From DATKQI01 sp035532755 (lineage in GTDB: Bacteria; Pseudomonadota; Alphaproteobacteria; Acetobacterales; Acetobacteraceae), in the NCBI GenBank assembly GCA_035532755.1, contig DATKQI010000101.1, forward strand, positions 1-22,072: a DNA stretch of 22,072 nucleotides. Direction: 5' to 3'. The notes under the pieces were generated by a model, which worked only from the letters and a program-made list of their open reading frames with translations, was not told the DNA's origin and did no database searches. The translations under genes and the position numbers were made by a program. The stretch's first letter is position 1. Every line of letters starts with the position of its first letter. This document shows, piece after piece, positions 1 through 7,929 of the stretch.

Positions 1-375
1 CTGGATGTGCAGGTGCGCCGGCTGCAGGACGGACAGAACGTGTTCGAGGTGACGCTGGCGATCCGCACCGAGGCGACCACGCCGTCCGCGCAGAACGGCA
101 AGTCCGCCGAGGCGCCGGCGGCGCAGTCCGTGTTCATCGCCGAGCTTGCCTATGCCGGCGTCTTCACGCTGAACGGCGTGCCGGAAGACCAGGTGGAGCC
201 GATCCTGGTGGTGGAATGCCCGCGCCTGCTGTTCCCCTTCGCCCGCAACATCCTCGCCGACGTGACGCGGGACGGCGGCTTCCCGCCGGTGCTGCTGGGG
301 CCGATCGACTTCGTGGCGCTGTGGCAGAGCCGCCGCGCCCAGGCCGAGGCGGGGCCGCAGATCGCCAACGCCTGA
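1..375 (+). CDS. secB: Protein-export chaperone SecB, 5'-truncated by the window edge
   Basis: The reading frame is open from the first base and ends in TGA at 373-375, giving the last 124 residues of a protein usually about 155-165 long; the N-terminal 30-40 residues lie outside the window. The segment ECPRLLFPFARNILADVTRD followed by GGFPPVLLGPIDF is the hallmark C-terminal half of SecB, including the hydrophobic strands and helix of the tetramer. SecB is a cytosolic chaperone that keeps preproteins unfolded and hands them to SecA for export. An internal GTG at base 7 is only the first start-like codon in the window, not the real start. The gene converges on uvrC with 40 bases between them, and I see no clear terminator there. 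Identity is near certain from family knowledge; only the start is unknown. Confidence 0.95.
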   Translation: MDVQVRRLQDGQNVFEVTLAIRTEATTPSAQNGKSAEAPAAQSVFIAELAYAGVFTLNGVPEDQVEPILVVECPRLLFPFARNILADVTRDGGFPPVLLGPIDFVALWQSRRAQAEAGPQIANA

Positions 376-415
376 GGAGTAACGCCCCCGAGCCGGCGGC
401 GCGCTGGCCGCGAGG

Positions 416-2287
416 TCAGACCGCGCCTTCCAGCCGCACGCCGGGATGGAAATGCGCGTAGATGCGCCGTGCGGTTTCGCGGTTGATGCCGGGGGCGGCC
501 TCAAGATCGGTCAGGCCGGCCTGCTTCACGGCGCGGGCCGAGCCGAAATGGTTCAGCAGCGCCCGCTTGCGGGCCGCGCCGATACCCGGCACCTCATCCA
601 ATTCGCTCTGGCGGATGTCGCGGGAGCGGCCGGCGCGGTGGGTGGTGATGGCGAAGCGATGCGCCTCGTCGCGCAGGCGCTGGAGGAAATACAGCACCGG
701 GTCCCGTGGCGGGAGCTGGAACGGGGGCTGGCCCTCGGTGTGGAACCACTCGCGCCCGGCATCGCGGTCCGGCCCCTTGGCGATCGCCACCAGCTTGATG
801 TCGGCCACGCCCAGGTCCGCCATCACCTGCATCGCCGCCGACAACTGCCCCGCGCCGCCGTCGATCAGCACGAGGTCCGGCCAGTGCGGGTCCGCGCGGT
901 CCGCATGTTCCTTCAGCGCGCGGCCGAAGCGGCGTTCGAGCGTCTCGCGCATCATCGCGAAATCGTCGCCCGGTGCCATGGGGCCACGGATGGCGAACTT
1001 GCGGTAGGCGTTCTTCATCAGCCCCTCGGGGCCGGCCACCACCATCACGCCATAGGCGTTGGCCCCCATGATGTGGCTGTTGTCGTAGATCTCGATCCGC
1101 GCGGGTGTGGCCGGCAGGGCGAACAGGGTGCCCGCCGCCTCCAGCAGCTTCGCCTGGCCGGCGGATTCGGCGAGCTTGCGCTCCAGCGCCTCCCGCGCGT
1201 TAGTCTCCGCGTGCCGCACCACCGCGTGCTTCTCCCCGCGCTGCGGCACCGCGATCTCCACACGACGGCTTGCCTTCAGGGACAGCGCCTCGGCGATCAG
1301 CGCCTGCTCCGGCACCGCGTGGCTCAGCAGCAGCAGCGGCGGGGGCGGCTTGTCCTCGTAGAACTGGCCGATGAAGGCGGCGAGCACATCCGCCGCTTCC
1401 TCCGTGCGGGCGTGTGTCGGGAAGAAGGCGCGGTTGCCGTTGTTGCGGCCGCCGCGAAAGAAGAAGACCTGCACGCAGCTCTGCCCGCCCGCCTGCCACA
1501 GCGCGATCACATCCGCATCGGTCAGGCTGGCAGGATTGATCACATCCGTGCCCTGCACATGGGTCAGCCCGCGGATGCGGTCGCGGACGGCGGCGGCGCG
1601 TTCGAATTCCAGCGCGGCGGCGGCACGTTCCATCTCCCCGGCCAGTTCCTGCTGCACCGCCGCCCCCTTGCCGGAGAGGAACGCCTTCGCCTGCGCCACC
1701 AGCTCCGCATAGCCCGCCGCGTCGATCCGGCCGACGCAGGGGGCGGAGCAGCGGCGGATCTGGTGGAGCAGGCAGGGGCGGGTGCGGTTGGCGAACACCG
1801 TGTCCGCGCAGGAGCGCAGCAGGAACACCCGCTGCATTGCCGTCACCGTCTGGTTCACCGCCCAGGCGGAGGCGAACGGCCCCCAGTAGCTGCCCTTGCG
1901 CACGCGCGCGCCGCGATGCTTGGCGATTTGCGGGAACGGGTGGTCTTCCGTCAGCATCAGCCAGGGATAGGATTTGTCATCGCGCAGGACGATGTTGAAG
2001 CGCGGCTTCAGCCGCTTGATGAGGTTGGCCTCCAGCAGCAGCGCCTCGGCCTCCGTATGGGTGGTGAGGATCTCCATCGCCACCGTCTCGGCCACCATCC
2101 GGCGCAGCCGCTCCGGCAGCCGCGCGGGCTGCGTATAGGCGACGACACGCTTCTTCAGGCTACGCGCCTTGCCGACATACAGCGCCTGCCCGGCCGCATC
2201 GAGCATGCGGTACACGCCCGGGCCGGCGGGCATGGTCGCAAGCGCCGCCTCGATCGCCGCCGCGCCGGTGGGGGAAGCCTCTGTCAT
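416..2287 (-). CDS. uvrC: UvrABC excinuclease subunit C
   Basis: UvrC makes both incisions around bulky DNA lesions after UvrA/UvrB recognition. The 623-residue product has the full domain order. A GIY-YIG nuclease domain spans about 20-100 (GVYRML, LYVGKA, catalytic Glu86 in LLLEANLIKRL). Cysteines 160, 172, 180 and 184 have the 12-8-4 spacing described for the E. coli UvrC iron-sulfur cluster. A UVR motif that contacts UvrB lies at about 213-240. The RNase H-like nuclease has Asp402 (IYDNSH), Asp476 (LIDGGAGQL) and His543 (DEAHRF). Two C-terminal helix-hairpin-helix motifs lie at about 563-612. The ATG at 2287 gives normal family length, though the ribosome site upstream is weak. It follows folB on the same strand after a 283-base AT-richer gap that probably holds its promoter. 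A long open frame on the opposite strand is a high-GC shadow. Confidence 0.97.
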   Translation of the reverse strand: MTEASPTGAAAIEAALATMPAGPGVYRMLDAAGQALYVGKARSLKKRVVAYTQPARLPERLRRMVAETVAMEILTTHTEAEALLLEANLIKRLKPRFNIVLRDDKSYPWLMLTEDHPFPQIAKHRGARVRKGSYWGPFASAWAVNQTVTAMQRVFLLRSCADTVFANRTRPCLLHQIRRCSAPCVGRIDAAGYAELVAQAKAFLSGKGAAVQQELAGEMERAAAALEFERAAAVRDRIRGLTHVQGTDVINPASLTDADVIALWQAGGQSCVQVFFFRGGRNNGNRAFFPTHARTEEAADVLAAFIGQFYEDKPPPPLLLLSHAVPEQALIAEALSLKASRRVEIAVPQRGEKHAVVRHAETNAREALERKLAESAGQAKLLEAAGTLFALPATPARIEIYDNSHIMGANAYGVMVVAGPEGLMKNAYRKFAIRGPMAPGDDFAMMRETLERRFGRALKEHADRADPHWPDLVLIDGGAGQLSAAMQVMADLGVADIKLVAIAKGPDRDAGREWFHTEGQPPFQLPPRDPVLYFLQRLRDEAHRFAITTHRAGRSRDIRQSELDEVPGIGAARKRALLNHFGSARAVKQAGLTDLEAAPGINRETARRIYAHFHPGVRLEGAV

Positions 2288-2461
2288 GGCGTCTCGATTA
2301 GGCGCGGCTGCCGTGGCTCACAAGGGGTGGACGGGATCAGGGCAACGGCGGGGCGATGATCCACCAAGTCTGTGGACAACATTGTGGGCCGATTATGCCG
2401 GACCCTTTGAAAGCCACGGAAACCCTGGCCCTCAGCGGATTGCCCAAAACCCGTGCAAAAC

Positions 2462-2477
2462 ATTCAACCTATTGAAT
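2462..2477. repeat. 16-base perfect inverted repeat (possible operator)
   Basis: ATTCAA-CCTA-TTGAAT is a perfect 6+6 palindrome with a 4-base centre, in the AT-rich island upstream of uvrC. It could bind a dimeric regulator or form a small hairpin. No regulator is assigned. Confidence 0.5.
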
Positions 2478-2492
2478 CTACAGAAAAATGGT

Positions 2493-2508
2493 ATGACGAA
2501 CCTGTCAT
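2493..2508. repeat. 16-base inverted repeat overlapping a LexA-like half-match
   Basis: ATGAC-GAACCT-GTCAT is a perfect 5+5 inverted repeat whose start lies 31 bases from that of the preceding palindrome. It overlaps GAAC-N7-GAAA (2498-2512), one mismatch from the GTTC-N7-GTTC LexA box of alphaproteobacteria read on the other strand. It lies about 210 bases upstream of the uvrC start, so a regulatory role is possible but not shown. Confidence 0.4.
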
Positions 2509-2570
2509 GAAATTAAAACAATCCGGCATCCTGCTGTAACTGCTCAAACAGGCGGAGGGGGGTGGACAAA

Positions 2571-2981
2571 TCAGGCGCGGCGGCGCTCGACCTCCACCCC
2601 TGCCGCTTCCGCATCGGCGAAAATGTCAAGCTTCTCGACGCGCACGCGCGCCAGTTGCACGCGCGCGTCTGCCAGGCTCGCCTCGGCGATCCGTTCGGCG
2701 AGCGTTTCGACAAGGCGGATATGGCCCGCCGCCACCAGCGCGCGCACCATGTTGGCGAGCTTCTCGTAATCGACCACGCGGGAAAGCTCGTCACGCCCGA
2801 CCGGCAGGCGGCTCGATTCGCCGGCGCCGGCATCGTCCACCGCGAGGTCCAGGTTGATGCGGACCCGCTGCGGTGCGGCATGCTCCTGCGGGTGCACGCC
2901 GATCGAGGCGGTCAGCACCATGTCGCGCAGGAACACGTGGCGCAGCGCGCGGGCGGCATCGGCCAGGCGGGGGGATTCCAT
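2571..2981 (-). CDS. folB: Dihydroneopterin aldolase (FolB)
   Basis: FolB converts 7,8-dihydroneopterin to 6-hydroxymethyl-7,8-dihydropterin and glycolaldehyde in cytosolic folate synthesis. The 136-residue product carries family signatures: IGVHPQE with the pterin-binding region Glu33, VDYEKL at 71-76, the LVETLAERIA helix with Glu92, and VEKLDIF with the catalytic Lys117. Length is typical for the tunnelling-fold family (about 120 plus a short N-terminal extension). The ATG at 2981 is supported by AGGAG about seven bases upstream; that Shine-Dalgarno overlaps the TAG stop of the SDR gene before it, only nine bases away, so the two are almost certainly co-transcribed. The pairing with a pteridine-reductase-like SDR supports a pterin role for both. 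Confidence 0.92.
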   Translation of the reverse strand: MESPRLADAARALRHVFLRDMVLTASIGVHPQEHAAPQRVRINLDLAVDDAGAGESSRLPVGRDELSRVVDYEKLANMVRALVAAGHIRLVETLAERIAEASLADARVQLARVRVEKLDIFADAEAAGVEVERRRA

Positions 2982-2990
2982 GGGCCGCTC

Positions 2991-3782
2991 CTACTCGTCG
3001 ATGGCATCACGCGGGCTGGGCGCGCGCCATTGCAGGTGCTGCCCGCCGTCCAGCGCCAGCATCTGCCCGGTCAGCGACGGCAGGGCAAGGACGGCGAGCG
3101 CGGCGCGCCCGATCTCCTCGGGGCTGGTGCCGTGGCCGAGCGGGACGGAGGCGGATTGGCGGGCGAACTGCGCGGCGTCCTGCCGAGGGCTGGGCAGCGT
3201 CGGGCCCGGACCGATCGCGTTCACCCGGATACGCGGGGCGAGCGCGAGCGCCATGGTCTGGGTGAGCGCCCACAGCCCCGCCTTGGAGACGGTATAGGAG
3301 ACGAAATGCGGCGTGAGAGACCACACCCGCTCGTCGATCATGTTGATCACCACGCCTTCGGCCGACGCCGGCAGCGCCGTGGCGAACGCCTGGATCAGCA
3401 CGAAGGGCGCGCGCAGGTTGGGTTCCAGATGCCGGTCCCACGAGGCGCGGGTGGCGTCGTTCCACTCGTCGCGCTCGAAGGTGGAGGCGTTGTTCACCAG
3501 CACGCCGATCGGGCCGAGCGCGGCAGTGGCCCGCGGCAGCAGGCCGGCGGTGGCGGCTTCGTCGGACAGATCGGCCGGCAGCAGGGCGGCCCTCACGCCC
3601 AGGGCCTCGATTTCGGCCAGAGTCTGCCGTGCCGCCTCTGCATTGGTGCGGCAATGGAGCGCGATGGCGAAGCCGGCGTCCGCGAGCGCGAGCGCCAGCG
3701 CGCGGCCGATGCGCCGCGCGCCCCCGGTGACCAGCGCGGCGCGGGGAATGCCGGGCGGGATGGCGGCGGCGAGAGGATGCAT
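2991..3782 (-). CDS. SDR oxidoreductase of pteridine/dihydrofolate reductase type (FolM/PTR1-like)
   Basis: A 263-residue Rossmann-fold reductase. TGGARRIG at 19-26 matches the TGx3RxG NADPH-binding form typical of pteridine reductases rather than the usual TGxxxGxG of classical SDRs. NNAS is at 97-100 and the catalytic pair is Tyr163-x3-Lys167. The residue 13 before the Tyr, normally Ser in SDRs, is Asp150 (NMIDERV), as in PTR1 and FolM. Together with folB nine bases downstream, this suggests reduction of dihydropterin or dihydrofolate in the cytosol; that substrate is inferred. An in-frame ATG 48 bases further upstream (3830) would run into the preceding gene, whose stop is at 3799-3801, so the ATG at 3782 is preferred although its ribosome site is weak. 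It could instead be a general SDR of unknown substrate. Confidence 0.8.
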   Translation of the reverse strand: MHPLAAAIPPGIPRAALVTGGARRIGRALALALADAGFAIALHCRTNAEAARQTLAEIEALGVRAALLPADLSDEAATAGLLPRATAALGPIGVLVNNASTFERDEWNDATRASWDRHLEPNLRAPFVLIQAFATALPASAEGVVINMIDERVWSLTPHFVSYTVSKAGLWALTQTMALALAPRIRVNAIGPGPTLPSPRQDAAQFARQSASVPLGHGTSPEEIGRAALAVLALPSLTGQMLALDGGQHLQWRAPSPRDAIDE

Positions 3783-3798
3783 CAGGCGCGGCGCGGCA

Positions 3799-4431
3799 TC
3801 ATACGTTGAACTGCACGAGACGGAGCGCATAGTCCACTTCGTGCATCACGCCGCTGTGGAAGGTGGAGACCTTCCCGGTGATGCCGCTCGAGGGCAAGGC
3901 GAGCAGCCGGAAGTTCCCATTGCGGATGCTGTAGGAAACGACATCTGCATTGCCTGCCAATGGCGTGTGTGTGGCGGCCGCGCGCACCGTTTTTTCATGC
4001 CGCTTGTAGAAAATCCGGCATGGTTCCAGGCCGCCGATCTGGCGCCGGTATTCCATGTAGGCGCCATCCTTGGGCGCGATGATGCTGAAGTCGAAGCCAC
4101 GGACGGCACCGTGGTAGCCCATGTGGTTGGCGAAGCCGGTCATCTCCGCCTCCCACGCCTGGCGGGTGGCGGGCTGGTTGGGCGGCCCGTACCGCACGTT
4201 CCAGTTGCACCCGCCATAGACCGCGGTGACCGCCCCGACCGCGAGGCCGCGGCCGGTGCAGTACCCCCAGAATGCGTTGAACACCTGCTGAGCCGTGGCC
4301 TGGGAGGAGATATGCACGCCCCAGAGTTCATTGCCGGTGACCAGCACCACGCCGATGCACAGCAGCAGATGCGGGAAACCGATGATCGTGTCGTCCCGCC
4401 CCATCATCTCTTCATCGAGCATCACCGGCAT
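3799..4431 (-). CDS. Uncharacterised 210-residue protein with conserved-looking Cys and His
   Basis: I do not recognise a family. The 210-residue product has no signal peptide. Its hydrophobic stretch at 16-32 (IIGFPHLLLCIGVVLVT) is followed directly by LWGVHISS, which looks like buried beta strands rather than a membrane helix. Cys25 in a hydrophobic strand and His40 in the next strand recall the Cys-His arrangement of CheD-type glutamine deamidases, but this is only a pattern resemblance. Tryptophan, tyrosine and glycine are frequent, and CNWNVRYGPPNQP at about 75-87 is distinctive. The ATG at 4431 follows a GGGGGAAG ribosome site. The gene precedes the SDR and folB on the same strand by 16 bases. 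Its GC content looks lower than that of its neighbours, which may mean a separate origin. The length and clean frame argue that it is a real gene. Confidence 0.7.
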   Translation of the reverse strand: MPVMLDEEMMGRDDTIIGFPHLLLCIGVVLVTGNELWGVHISSQATAQQVFNAFWGYCTGRGLAVGAVTAVYGGCNWNVRYGPPNQPATRQAWEAEMTGFANHMGYHGAVRGFDFSIIAPKDGAYMEYRRQIGGLEPCRIFYKRHEKTVRAAATHTPLAGNADVVSYSIRNGNFRLLALPSSGITGKVSTFHSGVMHEVDYALRLVQFNV

Positions 4432-4500
4432 CGGCTTCCCCCATTCAACGCAAATGCCCCGGCGGCGAGCTTATGGACCGCCCCGGCGAGGGGCAAGCGA

Positions 4501-4971
4501 TCAGCCGGGAAGCCGTTTCGCCATATACACGATACGCTGTCCGGCAAGGCGCGGATGCGGCTCGCGCCCTGTCTCCGCATAGCCGGCCCGGCTGTAGATC
4601 CCGATGTTCCGCGTCATCAGCGCATTGGTGTACAGGCGGATTTCGGGCACGCCGCGATCCCGTGCCTGATCCTCGGCGAACCGAAGCAGGGCACGGCCCA
4701 AGCCATGGCCGTGATGGTTCGGCAGTATGGCAAGGCTGAAGATCATCAGATGGTCGGGATGGGTTTCGAACACGCCGAGGCCCGCCGGCTTGCCGGCCTC
4801 TTCCAGCATCCAGACCTCGCCGGCGGCGATGCGTGGCGCGTAGTCCTCGGTCATCGGCACCGGCTGCGCGCCCATGATCGGCACGTACGGCGCGTAGGCG
4901 GCCGCGGTGATCGCGACGACGGCGGGCGCTTCGTCCGGGCGAGCCAGGCGGAACATGGGCGGCGTGTTCAT
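4501..4971 (-). CDS. GNAT-family N-acetyltransferase
   Basis: The 156-residue product is a single GNAT domain: an N-terminal FRLARPDEAPAVVAI strand-helix, a central strand pair (EVWMLEEAGKPAGLGVFE), motif A with the acetyl-CoA pyrophosphate loop LPNHHGHGLGRALL at about 83-96, and the terminal IRLYTN and IGIYSRAGYAETGR segment at about 111-136. The acceptor substrate cannot be told from sequence. Its ATG overlaps the uvrB stop as ATGA (4968-4971), so it is translationally coupled to uvrB and co-transcribed. That coupling is conserved operon logic but does not prove a repair function. A longer open frame reaching far into uvrB is out of frame with the real uvrB and is not used as the start. Confidence 0.88.
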   Translation of the reverse strand: MNTPPMFRLARPDEAPAVVAITAAAYAPYVPIMGAQPVPMTEDYAPRIAAGEVWMLEEAGKPAGLGVFETHPDHLMIFSLAILPNHHGHGLGRALLRFAEDQARDRGVPEIRLYTNALMTRNIGIYSRAGYAETGREPHPRLAGQRIVYMAKRLPG

Positions 4972-7160
4972 GGCCCGCGCCGGCCTCGCGCCCGCCCGGC
5001 CCCGCCGCGGCGCTTCTCCGGGTCGTAGCCACCCGCGCCGGGGCCCAGCGGCTCGGGCGTGCGGTCCCGCCGGCCGCGCGGTGTGGCGACGGGGGGTGGC
5101 GGCAGGCCGAGGTCGAGCGCTTCCAGCCGCTTGATCTCGTCGCGCAGCCGCGCCGCCTCCTCGAACTCCAGATCGGCCGCGGCGGCGCGCATGCGCTTCT
5201 CCAGCTCGGCGATGGAGGCCCTGAGGTCCTTGCCGACGAATTCGGCCGCCGTGCTGTCCTTCACCGGGGCGACGGTGACATAATCCTGCTCGAACACCGA
5301 TTGCAGCACCTTGCCGATCTGCTTGCGGATCGATTGCGGGGTGATGCCGTGGGCTTGGTTCCACGCCGTCTGCTTGGCGCGGCGGCGGTCGGTTTCCTCG
5401 ATGGCGGCGCGCAAGCTGCGGGTCATGGTGTCGGCATACAGGATCACCCGGCCGTCCACGTTGCGCGCGGCCCGGCCGATGGTCTGGATCAGCGAGGTCT
5501 GGGAGCGCAGGAAGCCCTCCTTGTCGGCATCCAGGATCGCGACCAGGGCGCATTCGGGGATATCCAGCCCCTCGCGCAGCAGGTTGATGCCCACCAGCAC
5601 GTCGAACACGCCCAGCCGCAGGTCCCGGATGATCTCGATGCGTTCCAGCGTGTCCACATCCGAATGCAGGTAGCGCACCTTCACGCCCTGCTCGGTGAGG
5701 TATTCGGTCAGGTCCTCGGCCATGCGCTTGGTCAGCGTAGTGACCAGCACGCGTCCGCCGGCCTCTGCCACCTTGCGGCATTCGCCCAGCAGGTCGTCCA
5801 CCTGCTTCTCGACCGGGCGGATTTCAGTGACGGGATCGACGAGGCCGGTGGGGCGGATCACCTGCTCGGCGAAGGTGCCGGCGGTGCGTTCCATCTCCCA
5901 CGGGCCGGGTGTTGCCGAGACGAACACCGTCTGCGGGCGGAAGCTCTCCCATTCCTCGAACTTCAGCGGCCGGTTGTCGGTGCAGGAGGGCAGGCGGAAG
6001 CCGAATTCCGACAGGATGGACTTGCGGGCGAAATCGCCGCGGAACATCCCGCCGATCTGCGGCACGGTCACGTGGCTTTCATCCACCACCAGCAGCGCAT
6101 TTTCCGGCAGGTATTCGAACAGGGTCGGCGGCGGTTCGCCGGCGTTGCGGCCGGCGAGGTAGCGGGAATAGTTCTCGATGCCTTTGCACACGCCCGTGGT
6201 CTCGATCATCTCGATGTCGAAGGTGGTGCGCTGCTGGAGCCGCTCGGCCTCCAGCAGCTTGCCCTCGGCGATGAACTGCGCCAGCCGTTCCTTCAGCTCG
6301 GCCTTGATATGCCCGATCGCCTGGGTGAGCGTGGGGCGCGGGGTGACGTAGTGGCTGTTCGCATAGACGGTGATGGCCTCCAGCGCCGCCGCGCGTTCGC
6401 CGGTCAGCGGGTCGAATTCATGGATGCTCTCGATCTCGTCGCCGAACAGGCTGATGCGCCAGGCGCGGTCTTCGTAGTGGCTCGGGAAGATGTCCACGGT
6501 TTCGCCGCGCAGGCGGAAGGTGCCGCGCTGGAAGGCGGCATCGTTGCGGCGGTATTGCAGCTCCACCAGCGCCTTGGCCAGCTTGTCGCGGTCGATATGG
6601 CCGCCGGTCTCCAGCTTCACCACCATCTTCGCATAGGTCTCGACCGAGCCGATGCCGTAGATGCAGGAGACGGAGGCGACGATGACCACGTCGTTGCGTT
6701 CCAGCAGCGCCTGGGTGGCGGCGTGGCGCATGCGGTCGATCGCCTCGTTGATCTGGGAATCCTTCTCGATATAGGTGTCGGTGCGGGGCACGTAGGCTTC
6801 CGGCTGGAAGTAGTCGTAGTAGCTGACGAAATATTCCACCGCGTTGTCGGGGAAGAAGGCTTTCATCTCCCCGTAGAGCTGTGCCGCCAGCGTCTTGTTG
6901 GGGGCGAGGATCAGGGTGGGGCGCTGCACCGCCACGATCACCTTCGCCATGGTGAAGGTCTTGCCCGAGCCGGTGACGCCGAGCAGCACCTGGTCCCGCT
7001 CCTCGTTCGCGATGCCGGCCAGCAGATCGCGGATCGCCGCGGGCTGGTCGCCGTTCGGCTCGAATTCCGACACCACGCGCAGCGGCTTCGTGGCCGGGCG
7101 GGGCGGCTGCTTCTGCGGCATGAACGTGACGGGCGTTGCGCGAGCGAGAACCTGGGACAT
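4968..7160 (-). CDS. uvrB: UvrABC excinuclease subunit B (damage-recognition helicase)
   Basis: UvrB is the ATP-dependent strand-separating subunit that verifies damage and recruits UvrC. The 730-residue product has Walker A GVTGSGKT at 61-68, the beta-hairpin that clamps DNA at about 114-138 (YYDYFQPEAYVPRTDTYIEK), DESH at 360-363, SATPG at 415-419, helicase motif VI QTIGRAARN at 559-567, and a UVR domain at about 648-682 for UvrC contact. The tail from about 685 is rich in Pro, Gly and Arg, an extension common in alphaproteobacterial UvrB. The ATG at 7160 has a perfect AGGAGG at 7166-7171 with a five-base spacer, deciding it over the internal Met14. It is divergent from the HAD gene across 109 bases. 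No obvious LexA box was found in that gap. Confidence 0.98.
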   Translation of the reverse strand: MSQVLARATPVTFMPQKQPPRPATKPLRVVSEFEPNGDQPAAIRDLLAGIANEERDQVLLGVTGSGKTFTMAKVIVAVQRPTLILAPNKTLAAQLYGEMKAFFPDNAVEYFVSYYDYFQPEAYVPRTDTYIEKDSQINEAIDRMRHAATQALLERNDVVIVASVSCIYGIGSVETYAKMVVKLETGGHIDRDKLAKALVELQYRRNDAAFQRGTFRLRGETVDIFPSHYEDRAWRISLFGDEIESIHEFDPLTGERAAALEAITVYANSHYVTPRPTLTQAIGHIKAELKERLAQFIAEGKLLEAERLQQRTTFDIEMIETTGVCKGIENYSRYLAGRNAGEPPPTLFEYLPENALLVVDESHVTVPQIGGMFRGDFARKSILSEFGFRLPSCTDNRPLKFEEWESFRPQTVFVSATPGPWEMERTAGTFAEQVIRPTGLVDPVTEIRPVEKQVDDLLGECRKVAEAGGRVLVTTLTKRMAEDLTEYLTEQGVKVRYLHSDVDTLERIEIIRDLRLGVFDVLVGINLLREGLDIPECALVAILDADKEGFLRSQTSLIQTIGRAARNVDGRVILYADTMTRSLRAAIEETDRRRAKQTAWNQAHGITPQSIRKQIGKVLQSVFEQDYVTVAPVKDSTAAEFVGKDLRASIAELEKRMRAAAADLEFEEAARLRDEIKRLEALDLGLPPPPVATPRGRRDRTPEPLGPGAGGYDPEKRRGGAGRARGRRGP

Positions 7161-7269
7161 CCGGACCTCCTGCCCCGGAAGATGGCCCCGTATGCCGGCT
7201 GCGTCGAGAGGGCTTTGACCGGCGGCGCCCTGTCGTGCTCCCTGCCGGCTTCATCCCGGGAGCGAGCGA

Positions 7270-7929
7270 ATGCGCCTTTCAGCCGGAACAGTGATTCACG
7301 CCCAGGCGGTGCTGTTCGACATGGACGGCACGCTGATCGATTCCACCGCCATCGTGGAACGCCTGTGGCACGGCTGGGCGGAGCGGCACGGGGTGGATGC
7401 GGCGGCGATCCTGCGCGTGTCGCATGGCGTTCGGATGATGGAGACGCTGCGGCGGTTCACCCCCGCTGGCGTGGACATCAACGCCGAGGCCGCGTGGCTC
7501 GCGGCACGGGAGATGGCGGAACGCACGGGCATCGTGGCCGTGCCCGGCGCGGCCGCGCTGCTGGCCGCCCTGCCGCGCGACCGCTGGGCAGTGGTGACAT
7601 CCGCCACGCGCGATCTTGCCGTCCTGCGTTTCCAACTGGCGGGCCTGCCGGTGCCGGAAACGCTGGTGAGCGCGGAGGACGTGGCGGCGAGCAAGCCGGA
7701 GCCGGAGGGCTATCTGCGCGCGGCCCGTACATTGGGGGTGGATGCACGCGCCTGCGTGGTGGTGGAGGATGCGCCGGCCGGATTCGCCGCCGGCCACGCC
7801 GCGGGTGCACGGGTGATCGCGCTGGCGACCACCCTCGCCCCGGAGCAACTCGACGCGGAGGAATGGCTGCCCGATCTGCGGCCGCTGCGCGTGACGGCCA
7901 CCGGCCTCGATCTGCTGCTGGAGGTGTGA
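7270..7929 (+). CDS. HAD-superfamily phosphatase (subfamily IA)
   Basis: The 219-residue protein has all four HAD motifs: DMDGT at 17-21 (nucleophile Asp17, acid/base Asp19), Thr110-Ser111 in motif II, Lys142 (SKPEPEGY) in motif III, and Glu166-Asp167 (VVVEDAPAG) in motif IV. The cap insert after motif I is helical, as in phosphoglycolate phosphatase and sugar-phosphatase relatives. The EDAPAG form and length resemble YfbT/GPP-type sugar or polyol phosphatases; the substrate is inferred only. The ATG at 7270 follows GGGAG. The stop overlaps the start of the glycosylase gene as TGATG, so the two are co-translated. It is divergent from uvrB. Involvement in cleaning up repair products is a guess from context. 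Confidence 0.88.
   Translation: MRLSAGTVIHAQAVLFDMDGTLIDSTAIVERLWHGWAERHGVDAAAILRVSHGVRMMETLRRFTPAGVDINAEAAWLAAREMAERTGIVAVPGAAALLAALPRDRWAVVTSATRDLAVLRFQLAGLPVPETLVSAEDVAASKPEPEGYLRAARTLGVDARACVVVEDAPAGFAAGHAAGARVIALATTLAPEQLDAEEWLPDLRPLRVTATGLDLLLEV

Larger units (their letters stand above)
2288..2570. other. Intergenic region between folB and uvrC with an AT-rich island
   Basis: These 283 bases separate the folB stop from the uvrC start, both on the minus strand, so they should hold the folB 3' end and the uvrC promoter. Roughly 2440-2530 is much richer in A and T than its surroundings and carries two 16-base inverted repeats, listed separately. No convincing coding frame, tRNA or T-tailed terminator is visible. 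A nearly matching alphaproteobacterial LexA-type direct repeat (TTTC-N7-GTTC on the minus strand, 2498-2512) overlaps the second inverted repeat. Confidence 0.6.

Noticed and set aside
446..2359. A 637-codon open frame antisense to uvrC
   Set aside because: High GC and strong third-position bias leave long open antisense frames. It is His/Gln/Arg/Gly-rich, has no recognisable domain and lies wholly opposite a clear uvrC.
2371..2382. TGTGGACAA, like a DnaA box, near uvrC
   Set aside because: A single imperfect nonamer with no cluster, no AT-rich unwinding array and no replication genes nearby; not an origin.
2562..3809. A 415-codon frame antisense to folB and the SDR
   Set aside because: Low-complexity Arg/Gly/His-rich translation with no motif, against two well-supported genes.
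5301..7928. A very long plus-strand frame running from opposite uvrB into the glycosylase gene
   Set aside because: Only the last 200 codons (7929-8528) are a real gene. The rest is antisense to uvrB and out of frame with the HAD gene, with composition typical of GC-rich shadows.
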